From positions 62,001 through 126,000 of the forward strand of contig CAWHYF010000004.1 of the NCBI GenBank assembly GCA_963833585.1: a stretch of 64,000 bases of DNA, written 5' to 3'. A model generated the notes under the pieces. The model did not search any database, had not been told where the DNA came from, and worked only from the letters and a program-made list of their open reading frames with translations. This document shows, in pieces, positions 56,796 to 64,000 of the stretch (position 1 is the first letter of the stretch; each line of letters begins with the position of its first letter). The DNA comes from Bog-756 sp963833585 (GTDB lineage: Bacteria; Actinomycetota; Acidimicrobiia; Acidimicrobiales; RAAP-2). The position numbers and the translations under genes are program-made.

Positions 56796-58235
56796 TTACG
56801 ACCTCGCCACCCGGTGCAGGAACGGGATCAGATGGTCGACGAACAGATTGTTGGGAAAGGCACCGGCCGGATCGTTGTGGGCATACACCTTCGATCCGTC
56901 CACCAAGGTCAGATGGCCGGATGGGATGCCCGACTGTTGCGCGAGGACCTGGGCCGCGGTCAGCACGTTCGGGCCACCCAGCGCCGCCGCGAAGACATAG
57001 ATCAGGAGGCTGGTCGGGAGGTGATGGCCCATGGTGGCGTCGACGCCGAGGACCGCCTGGGCCGGATTGGCGTTTCCGTCCGCGACCGCGCCGGTGTCGT
57101 CGGTCAACCGCTGAGGGAAGTACCACTCGCTGCCGTCGGCCCCCTGGACGGAGGCCCCCGAGAACATGGCGGCGAATCGCTTGATCGGGGTGATGGCCCC
57201 ACTCCCGTTCCAACCGTGCACCGGGCCCTGCTCGGCCAAGCCGGTACCGAGATGGGCCTGGGCCGCGACCAGCGACGGCGGCGACGTGGCCACGTTGAGG
57301 GCGTAGCCGTACTGGCCCAAGTTGGTGACCGGGACCGGCGGGACCAGGTCGGCGGGCAGGAGTCCGGAGGTCTGGCCGAGCGACGGCGCGTTGGGATCGA
57401 TGAGGGCGGCGGCCGAACCGGTGGCACTGAAGATGCCGGCGTAGGGGGCGACGATCCCGCCGAAGGACAGCCACGGGGAGGCGGTCGGGGCCTCGAGTGA
57501 CTGCAGCTCTGCCGTGGCCTGGGCCGGGTCGACCGGTGTGGGGCCGCTCCCGCCGTCGATGTAGATGAGGCCGGCGAGGTCCCGCGCCCCAGGATGGCCG
57601 TTGAAGTCCCAGGTGGCGTAGGCGGTGACCACCGAGCCGCCCAGCGAGTGGCCGCCCAGCACCACCTTGCCGCCCAGCTTCCTCGCCCACGCGATCACAC
57701 GGTGCAGATCCTGCACCGCCACGTTCATCCCCCACTGCTTGGCGAAGGCAACGGTGGCGTTGGGGATGGCCTGGATGTGGGAATGAATGGACGGATCCTT
57801 CAGGTAGCCCAGGTAGTAGTCGAAGAGCTGGGTCGCATTCGACGCTCCCCGCTTGAAGGAGTCCAGGACCGACTGGTCCTCGAGCAGGTTCTCGCGGCGC
57901 TCCACCGACCAGACCTGCCACCCCGGGGTCCGGGACACCACCCACTTGGCCAGGGGCAGGAAGTAGGCACTGCCGGCGGAGGTTCCGGGTTCCAGGACCA
58001 GGACGTTCCTGGCCCGGGCCGGGCCGATCCGGAGTACGCCGACCCGGTTGTAGCGGGCCGGGGTCCCGGGCGCCGGGTAGCCGCGCATCCAGGTCACCGA
58101 GGTCGACGACCTCGTGGCCGTAGAGGCCGGCGCGGCGGCCGCACGCGCCGCGGGGCCACCGGCCAGGACCAGGCCACCCAGAACCAGCAAGACCAGGATG
58201 GTCCGGCGCCCCAGGTTGGGTCGAATGGTCCGCAT
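56796..58235 (-). CDS. Secreted alpha/beta hydrolase
   Basis: A 479-residue exported protein with a signal peptide (RRTILVLLVLGGLVLAGG ... ARAAA). The alpha/beta-hydrolase fold is shown by 'VLVLEPGTSAGSAYFLPLA' (oxyanion region), the nucleophile elbow GGHSLGGSVV, GLIYIDGGSG (after strand 6) and a C-terminal His candidate in 'YAHNDPAGAFPNNLFVDHL'. An extra ~150-residue segment between core strands makes it longer than simple esterases. Probably an extracellular lipase or esterase; substrate unknown. It is co-transcribed with the TIGR03085 gene. Confidence 0.82.
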   Translation of the reverse strand: MRTIRPNLGRRTILVLLVLGGLVLAGGPAARAAAAPASTATRSSTSVTWMRGYPAPGTPARYNRVGVLRIGPARARNVLVLEPGTSAGSAYFLPLAKWVVSRTPGWQVWSVERRENLLEDQSVLDSFKRGASNATQLFDYYLGYLKDPSIHSHIQAIPNATVAFAKQWGMNVAVQDLHRVIAWARKLGGKVVLGGHSLGGSVVTAYATWDFNGHPGARDLAGLIYIDGGSGPTPVDPAQATAELQSLEAPTASPWLSFGGIVAPYAGIFSATGSAAALIDPNAPSLGQTSGLLPADLVPPVPVTNLGQYGYALNVATSPPSLVAAQAHLGTGLAEQGPVHGWNGSGAITPIKRFAAMFSGASVQGADGSEWYFPQRLTDDTGAVADGNANPAQAVLGVDATMGHHLPTSLLIYVFAAALGGPNVLTAAQVLAQQSGIPSGHLTLVDGSKVYAHNDPAGAFPNNLFVDHLIPFLHRVARS

Positions 58236-58339
58236 CGTGCCTCCCCACTGCGAGCTCCCGGGGCGAAGCTAACACCGCGTCGGCCGGCCTGCCCGGGCAC
58301 CGGGGCCCGGCTGCGGCCCGGATGGGGCACACTCGGGCC

Positions 58340-58897
58340 GTGCGCCTGTTCGTGGCCGCGTGGCCCGATGCGATGACCCGGGGCGATCTCTCCCGACTTC
58401 CTCTCGGCTCCGTGCCCGGCCTCCGACCGACCGGGACAGGGGCCTGGCACGTGACCCTGCGGTTCCTCGGGTCGGTCGGGGAGGACGTGGTGCCCGACCT
58501 CGTGGCCGCGCTGACCGTGGCGGCCTCGACCGCGCCGGTCCCGACCGCCCGGGTCGGCCCGGCCACAGTGTGGTTCGGGACGGGGAGGGCGCTGGTCCTG
58601 CCGGTCACCGGCCTCGACGACCTGGCTGCCGCGGTCCGGCGGGCCACCGCCGGGGTTCCGGGACAGCCGGGTTCCGGTCCACCCTTCAACGGCCACCTCA
58701 CCGTGGCCCGGTCCGGCCGGAGACCCCTGAGGCCGGCGGCCAGGGCGCGGGTGGCCGGGCTCCCGTTCCGGTCGGGGTTCGAGGTCGACTCCGTCGACCT
58801 GGTGGCGTCGGTCAGCTCCGCCGGGGGTCCCCACTACATCTCCCTCGGGCGGGCATCCGTCGGCCCGGGTCACCCTGACCGGCCACCGGTCGCCTAG
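58340..58897 (+). CDS. thpR: RNA 2',3'-cyclic phosphodiesterase (2H family)
   Basis: A 185-residue protein of the 2H phosphoesterase (LigT/ThpR) family. The GTG at 58340 opens VRLFVAAWPD, the typical first strand. Two His-x-Thr motifs, 'WHVTLRFLG' and 'FNGHLTVAR', are spaced as in ThpR, which opens 2',3'-cyclic phosphates of RNA. The end reads LVASVSSAGGPHY. Length matches the family. It is divergent from the secreted hydrolase gene. Confidence 0.88.
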   Translation: MRLFVAAWPDAMTRGDLSRLPLGSVPGLRPTGTGAWHVTLRFLGSVGEDVVPDLVAALTVAASTAPVPTARVGPATVWFGTGRALVLPVTGLDDLAAAVRRATAGVPGQPGSGPPFNGHLTVARSGRRPLRPAARARVAGLPFRSGFEVDSVDLVASVSSAGGPHYISLGRASVGPGHPDRPPVA

Positions 58898-58992
58898 TGT
58901 TCCGTCGTCCCGGCCCGGACCGCGGGTTGACCCGCGGCCCGTCCCCGGCGGCCGGGCGTGCCACAGTCGAACGACCAGAGGAGTCGGGCCGC

Positions 58993-60084
58993 ATGAGCTT
59001 TGTCCCCTACGACCGCCCGGTGCGGGCCGCCTTCGTCGGCCTCGGGCGCATCTACGACCTCAACATGCGCGCCTACGTGGACAACCCCGACGTCGAGGTG
59101 GTGGCCCTGGTCGACCCGAGCGAGGAGCGCCGCGCCCAGCGCCAGCGGGACTGGCCCGGGGCCCGCACGTTCTCCTCGGTCTCCGAACTGGCCGCCAGCG
59201 GACTCGGGGTCGACGCCGTCGAGGCGCTTCTGCCCATCCCGCTTCATGTCGACGGGGTCATCGAACTGCTGGGGCACGGGTGGCACGTCAACCTGCAGAA
59301 GCCGATGTGCAACGATCTGGCCGACGCGGCGCGGATGCTGGAGGCCGCCGCCACCAACGACCGCCAGCTACGGGTGATGGAGAACTACATCTTCTACGAG
59401 CCTCTGGTGCGGCTCAAGGAGGTGGTCGACGCAGGGGAGATCGGCGCGGTGGCCGGCTACCACATGAAGATGGTGGCCAGCGGTCTCGGAGGGTGGGAGG
59501 TGCCGGGCAGCAGCTACGAGTGGCAGTTCCAGCAGATGCGTACGGGCCGCGGCATCCTGGTCTTCGACGACGGTTGGCACAAGCTGGCCACCGCCCTGTG
59601 GCTGTTCGGCCCGGTCCGGGAGGTCCGGGCCTGGGTCGGTGGCACCGAGGTCATGGAGGGGATCGAGATCGATGCCCCGTCCACCTTGATCTGGGAACAC
59701 GACAACGGGGTGCGGGGCGTATGGGACATCACGCTGGCGCCGGACCTGTACCTGCGGTCGGACTACTACACCAATGACGAGCGCTGGGAGGTGACCGGAC
59801 GGAAGGGCTACGCCCGGGTCAACCGCTGCACCGGTCGGGGTATCCAGCAGCCCAGTCTTGAGGTCTACGCCGAGGGGGAGATGCGGTCGTACCATGCGCT
59901 GGACGACGACTGGGCCAGCAGCTTCCGTGACTCGGGCCGCCACTGGCTCCGGTGGCTGCAGACCGGGCAGGGTCCGATGAAATGGAGCGGCGAGGAGGCG
60001 GTTTCGGTGCTCCGCTTCGCTCTGGCGGCCTACGCCAGCAGCGAGGCCGGGAGCTCCGGGGTGGACCCCGCGACCGTACGCTGA
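58993..60084 (+). CDS. Gfo/Idh/MocA-family oxidoreductase
   Basis: A 363-residue NAD(P)-dependent oxidoreductase. The ATG at 58993 has AGAGGAG nine bases upstream. The Rossmann start is 'VRAAFVGLGRIYDLNMRAY', the Lys-Pro motif reads 'HVNLQKPMCNDLADA' (the usual EKP is QKP), and the C-terminal domain holds 'MVASGLGGWEVPGSSYEW' and 'GILVFDDGWHKLATALWLFG' with the DxxxH motif expected of the family. Substrates are usually sugars or inositols, but related members act in aromatic and steroid pathways. It stands alone at the right edge of the catabolic set. Confidence 0.86.
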   Translation: MSFVPYDRPVRAAFVGLGRIYDLNMRAYVDNPDVEVVALVDPSEERRAQRQRDWPGARTFSSVSELAASGLGVDAVEALLPIPLHVDGVIELLGHGWHVNLQKPMCNDLADAARMLEAAATNDRQLRVMENYIFYEPLVRLKEVVDAGEIGAVAGYHMKMVASGLGGWEVPGSSYEWQFQQMRTGRGILVFDDGWHKLATALWLFGPVREVRAWVGGTEVMEGIEIDAPSTLIWEHDNGVRGVWDITLAPDLYLRSDYYTNDERWEVTGRKGYARVNRCTGRGIQQPSLEVYAEGEMRSYHALDDDWASSFRDSGRHWLRWLQTGQGPMKWSGEEAVSVLRFALAAYASSEAGSSGVDPATVR

Positions 60085-60150
60085 CCCCACCGGACCGACC
60101 GGGCCACAGGCCGAGACGGTCCATCGTCGCCCGGGTGCCAGACTGCTGGG

Positions 60151-61714
60151 GTGAGGTCCGGGCGCCCGTCGCACCGTGCCAGCGTGCGGTGCGGCGCCGC
60201 ACCGCTGGCGGTCCCGATGGTGGTGGCCCTCGCCGTGCTGCTGAACTCCTGTGGCGGCCGCGAGCCGGCCGCCGCCCCCCACCCGAACCAAGGTGAACCC
60301 GGCGGTCCGACCGGCTCCGACCACCTCCACCTCCACGTCGGTACCGGTGGCGGCGGTGGCGCCGGTGGCGTGGGTCCCTTGCGGCGCGCTGCAGTGCGGC
60401 TCGGTGACCGTTCCCCTCGACTACCGGCACCCGGGAGGGCCGACCATCCTGATCGCCGTGGCCCGACACCCGGCCGAGCTCCCGGCCGAGCGCATCGGAT
60501 CGGTGATCATCAACCCCGGCGGCCCGGGCGGGTCGGGCATCGACGACCTCACGAACGAACTCTCGGCCCTCGACCCCGTGGTCCTGGCCCGCTTCGACAT
60601 CGTCTCGTTCGATCCGCGAGGGGTGGACCGCAGCAGCCCGGTTCGGTGCACCACCGCCGGCGACGGAGCGTCGACCCAGCCCCTGATCGACCCGGTCCCG
60701 ACCACACCGGAGGCCCGCCAGGCCTTGCTCCAGAACGACCAGGCGTTCGCCGCTCAATGCCGGCGCTACAGCGGAAGCATCCTCCCCTTCGTGGGCACCG
60801 TGGATGCGGCCCGTGACCTCGACCGGATCCGACAAGCGGTGGGCGACACCGGCCTGACCTACATCGGACACTCCTACGGCACCCTGCTCGGGGCCACCTA
60901 CGCCGAGCTGTTCCCCACCCACGTTCGGGCCATGGTGCTCGACGGGGCCATCGATCCCGCCTCCACCACCACCGAGTACGCCACCGAGCAGGCCGGGAGC
61001 CTCGAGACCGCACTTCAGGCCTTCTTCGCCTGGTGCGCCGCGGACACGACCTGCCCGTGGCGCCCGTCCGGGGATCCGACCGCGGCGCTGCTCGACCTGA
61101 TCCAGCAGTCCCGGACCCGGCCGTTGTCGAGGGCCGGAGGGGGCACGGCGGGCCCCGGCGAGATCTACGAGGCCCTCCTGGCCGGATTGGAGTCACCGTC
61201 GTCGTGGCCGACGCTGGCCTCGGCCCTGGCGGCGGCGCAGGCCGGCGACGGCGCGCCGGTGGTGGGCATGACCGACCGGTACCAGAACGGCGGCTCGCCC
61301 AACGCCGTCTCGGCCGAGCAGGCCATCGACTGCCTCGACCACCCGGTGGACCGGGACCCGGCGAGCTACGTGGCCCAGGCCGCGTCGGCGGGGCTGTCCG
61401 CACCGGTCTTCGGCCCCCTCCTGGCCTGGGGTCTCCTCGGCTGCGCGGTCTGGCCGGCGCTCCCCACCCGCTCCCCGACGCCGGCCTCGGATCCCGGCGC
61501 GCCGCCTATCCTGGTAATCGGCACGACCGGCGACCCGGTCACGCCCTACGCGTGGGCTGAGGCGCTGGCCGGCGAACTGAGCGGTGGGGTCCTCCTCACC
61601 TGGCAGGGCGCCGACCACGTGGCCAGCTTCTACAGCGCCTGCGTGCGGGTGGCCAGCCAGACCTATCTGGTAGACGGGACCCTTCCGTCGCCGGGGACCG
61701 TCTGCACCGACTGA
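60151..61714 (+). CDS. TAP-type alpha/beta hydrolase lipoprotein (frameshifted near the N-terminus)
   Basis: About 520 residues. A GTG at 60151 starts a lipoprotein signal (VPMVVALAVLLNSCGG, lipobox LNSC). In the C run near 60276 one base shifts the frame, and the enzyme continues as 'RTKVNPAVRPAPTTSTS'. The catalytic domain resembles the mycobacterial TAP/CaeA (Hip1) and SCO tripeptidyl-aminopeptidase group: 'VTVPLDYRHPGGPTILIA', 'IINPGGPGGSG', 'FDPRGVDRSSPVRC', nucleophile 'TYIGHSYGTLLGATYAELF', Asp in 'VIGTTGDPVTPYAWAEAL' and His in GADHVASF. It likely trims peptides outside the membrane. The restored frame gives a complete lipoprotein, so the indel is probably an error. Confidence 0.85.
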
Positions 61715-61759
61715 CTCCGCGGGCCGGGGCCGAGGGGGCCATTGCCTACCGGCCTCCCG

Positions 61760-61800
61760 CCTGATTAAATACAAGACATATCGGATCGTAATCTGCGGGC
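61760..61800 (+). promoter_or_regulatory. AT-rich promoter/operator candidate upstream of the MFS exporter
   Basis: A rare AT-rich island (GATTAAATACAAGACATATC region) lies 45-85 bases before the exporter start, in a window otherwise near 70% GC. It is the natural place for a promoter and for a binding site of the TetR protein encoded downstream. No clean palindrome is evident. Confidence 0.4.
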
Positions 61801-61844
61801 GGGCAGGTGGATCCGGTGCCACCCCGAGCACGGAAGGACCGCCC

Positions 61845-63421
61845 ATGCCAGCACTGGATCGAAAATGGTGGACCCTGATCGCGGTCTGCACCGCCACGTT
61901 CATGCTCCTGTTGGACATCACCGTGGTCAACGTGGCTCTGCCCGACATCCAACAGTCACTCCACTCCACCTTCAGCGACATCCAATGGGTGGTGGACGCC
62001 TACTCCCTCACCCTGGCCGCCTTCCTGCTGACCGCCGGAGTGATCGGGGACATGTTCGGCCGACGGGAGGTCTTCGCGGTCGGTCTGGGGGTGTTCTCCG
62101 CCGCGTCACTGACCTGCGGGCTGTCCACCAGCTCGCTGATGCTCAACCTCTCCCGCGCCGCCCAGGGAGTCGGCGGAGCCATCATGTTCGCCACCTCCCT
62201 GGCGCTCATCGCCGCAGCGTTCACCGGCCGGGAACGGGGCACGGCCTTCGGGATCTACGGAGCGGTGCTCGGGGGCGCGGTGGCCGTCGGCCCCCTGGTC
62301 GGCGGGGCCATCACCAGCGGGATCGGGTGGCGGTGGATCTTCTTCGTGAACGTCCCCATCGGCATCCTGGCCATCGGGATCACCCTCACCAAGATCCAGG
62401 AGTCGAAGGACCCCAACCACCGGCGGGTCGACTGGATCGGATTCATCTCGTTCTCCAGTGCGCTGTTCCTCCTGGTGTTCGCACTCATCCGGGGCAACGA
62501 CGACGGATGGGGCAGCACGTTGATCGTCAGCATGCTGGTCGCGGCCGGGGTCCTGTTGACCGTCTTCCTCGTGGCCGAGTGGCGTCAGGAGGACCCGATG
62601 TTGGACCTGACGCTGTTCGACGGCCGGCCATGACCGGAGTGTCCCTCGCCGCCTTCACCCTCTCGGCCTCGATCTTCGCCCTCTTCTTGTATCTGACCCT
62701 CTACATCCAGGACGATCTCGGCTACGGGCCGCTGGCGGCCGGGGCCCGATTCCTGCCACTGACCGTCCTGGCCTTCATCGTGGCCCCCATCGCCGGCAAG
62801 CTGACGGTGAGGATCCAGACCCGGTACCTGCTCGGGTCGGGCCTGTTCCTGATCGCGGTGGGCTGTGTGCTGATGGCGACCACCAAGACCGACTCCACCT
62901 GGACGGTGCTCCTTCCCGGCTTCATCGTCGCCGGCATCGGCATCGGGACGGTCAACCCGGTGCTGGCCTCCTCGGCCATCTCCGTGGTCCCACCCGAACG
63001 GAGCGGGATGGCCTCGGGAGCCAACAGCACCTTCCGGCAGGTGGGCATCGCCACCGGTATCGCCGGGCTGGGTTCGGTCTTCCAGTCGCAGATCCAGGCC
63101 CACACCCTCGGCGCACTGCGCGGGACCGCGACCGGTAGGGAGGTCCTGGCCCATGGCGGTCCGGCCCTCCAGAGCGCCATCCTGGGTGGGGCGGTCCATC
63201 GAGTAGCGGCCACCATCCCGTCGGACGCCTTCCGGGCCTCCCTGCTCAACGCCTACCGGGCCGGGTTCTCGACCAGCCTCAACTCCCTCATGGTCATCGG
63301 GGCGATCATCGCCCTGATCGGCTCGATCGGGGCGTTCGTGCTGGTCCGGCAGCGGGACTTCGTGCCCAGCGTGACCCCGGCCGGCCCTCCGGTCGATGCG
63401 CCCGTGGAGGTGGCGGCGTGA
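61845..63421 (+). CDS. DHA2-family MFS drug exporter (frameshifted)
   Basis: About 526 residues, 14 membrane helices, EmrB/QacA-like proton-driven exporter. The ATG (MPALDRKWWTLIAVCTATFM) is followed by motif D1 'LDITVVNVALPDIQQSL', motif A 'GVIGDMFGRREVF', 'RAAQGVGGAIMFATSLALI' and motif C 'GGAVAVGPLVGGAITSGIGW'. At 62633 the frame stops (LFDGRP) and continues in another frame from PAMTGVSLAAFTLS to the C-terminus (DFVPSVTPAGPP). A missing C in GGCCGGCC would restore LFDRPAMTG, so one gene with an indel is more likely than a split transporter coupled by ATGA. It overlaps the TetR gene by GTGA. Confidence 0.86.
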
Positions 63422-64000
63422 CCGGGTCGGGAACTGCCCCCGCCACCCGGGTCGGCCACCGAGATCCGTCGCGGACTCGGGGCCGTCCCCGCGACGAGCG
63501 GGTGAGTGCGGCCATCACCGCAGCCGCCCTCCGCCAGCTCAGCGACGTCGGCTACGGAGGGGTGAGCATGGAGGGCGTCGCCGCCGAGGCCGGGGTGGCC
63601 CGGGCCACGGTCTACCGTCGCTACCGCGACAAGGCCGACCTGGTCACCGCGGCCATCGCCGCCAACAGCACCTCCCATCTGGTCGAGGGAGCCTCGACCG
63701 ACCCATGGGGCGACCTGGTCGAGTACCTCGAGCAGTTCGACCAGCGGTTCGCCGAGGGGTGTCTCGAGGTGGTGGGCACCCTGATCGGGATGCGCGAGGA
63801 CCCCCGAGCCCTCGATCTCCACCGCCAGCGGGTGGTCGGGCCCCGGATGGGCTACGCCCGCTCTCTGCTGGAGCGGGCCCGGCAGCTCGGACAGCTCCGG
63901 TCCGATGCCGACCTGGACCTGGCCCTGCAGATGCTGGTGGGCTCGGTGTTCGCCCGGCGGATCGCCGGGCAGACGACCGAGCAAGGTTGGGCCGAACGGG
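63418..64000 (+). CDS. TetR/AcrR-family regulator (runs off the window end)
   Basis: At least 194 residues, incomplete at the right edge. The GTG at 63418 overlaps the exporter stop. After a basic leader the HTH domain reads 'AAITAAALRQLSDVGYGGV', 'MEGVAAEAGVARATVYRRY' and 'RDKADLVTAAIAAN', the standard TetR helix-turn-helix. The ligand domain begins with 'FDQRFAEGCLEVVGTLIG' and 'DPRALDLHRQRVVGPRM', like TetR_C-type regulators. It most likely represses the exporter it is translated with, with induction by the exported compound. Confidence 0.88.
   Translation, partial: MTGSGTAPATRVGHRDPSRTRGRPRDERVSAAITAAALRQLSDVGYGGVSMEGVAAEAGVARATVYRRYRDKADLVTAAIAANSTSHLVEGASTDPWGDLVEYLEQFDQRFAEGCLEVVGTLIGMREDPRALDLHRQRVVGPRMGYARSLLERARQLGQLRSDADLDLALQMLVGSVFARRIAGQTTEQGWAER

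Noticed and set aside
61845..63421. Two separate transporter genes coupled by ATGA at 62630-62633
   Set aside because: Neither half is a complete MFS protein and the conserved LFDRPAMTG-like junction is restored by one base; one frameshifted gene is simpler.
63253..63984. A minus-strand frame at the right edge
   Set aside because: It is antisense to a clear TetR helix-turn-helix protein on the plus strand.

Overview
The window is a chromosomal segment from a high-GC actinobacterium. Many starts are GTG, ATGA/GTGA overlaps are frequent, and Shine-Dalgarno sites are GAGG/AGGAGG-like. Actinobacterial markers include a DUF2510 protein, a MarP-like protease, a FadD17-like ligase, a TIGR03085 protein (mycothiol-linked fold), a TAP-type hydrolase and LysRS next to a decayed DUF2156 gene. 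The 'GYWLVASDGGIFSFGDA' repeats and long secreted metallophosphoesterases point to Acidimicrobiia. No organism can be named from sequence alone.

Layout. (1) 0.2-13.8 kb, minus strand: a cell-envelope block. It runs from a GT2-GtrA-HPr kinase-like fusion through a GT39 mannosyltransferase-like membrane protein, a membrane-anchored phosphoesterase-family protein whose catalytic motifs look lost, an anchored surface protein, a GH99-like lipoprotein and a small anchored protein, to a giant secreted metallophosphoesterase. Most junctions overlap by 1-17 bases, so it looks like one operon. (2) 13.8-19 kb: sparse, with a HAD-IB hydrolase, tRNA-Ser(CGA), an EAL-domain protein and a DUF2510/coiled-coil protein. 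(3) 18.9-22.6 kb: a decay zone around lysS and tRNA-Lys(CTT), with remnants of a DUF2156 aminoacyl-lipid synthase, a membrane esterase, a tyrosine integrase and an Ig-like secreted protein. (4) 22.6-33.3 kb: a second secreted metallophosphoesterase with tandem repeats, an EamA transporter, an MBL-fold hydrolase, a GH15 enzyme with a histone-like Lys/Ala tail, a MarP-like protease and a propeller lipoprotein. (5) 33.6-36.8 kb: a DNA methyltransferase, a possible nuclease partner and a small SAM methyltransferase. (6) 36.9-46.6 kb: a PLP decarboxylase, a tandem-cyclase/ATPase/TPR protein built like soluble adenylyl cyclase, a PKD-like secreted protein, an NTF2-fold protein, and PPK2 beside adenylate kinase. 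(7) 46.7-60.1 kb: a catabolism-like set (phosphotransferase, FadD17-like ligase, aldehyde dehydrogenase, SDR, hydroxyacid dehydrogenase, SRPBCC, DABB-like, VOC, Gfo/Idh). (8) 60.1-64 kb: a TAP-type lipoprotein hydrolase and a DHA2-type MFS exporter overlapping a TetR regulator cut by the window end.

A strong cross-cutting signal is that at least 15 single-base indels break otherwise well-conserved genes, several of them in G or C runs. Most are probably sequence or assembly errors, so those genes are annotated as one frameshifted CDS each. The 18.9-22.6 kb remnants also carry in-frame stops, substituted motifs and truncations, and look like real decay.

The best candidates for undescribed biology are the envelope operon with its three-domain glycosyltransferase/kinase fusion and apparently dead phosphoesterase, and the methyltransferase/putative nuclease pair.
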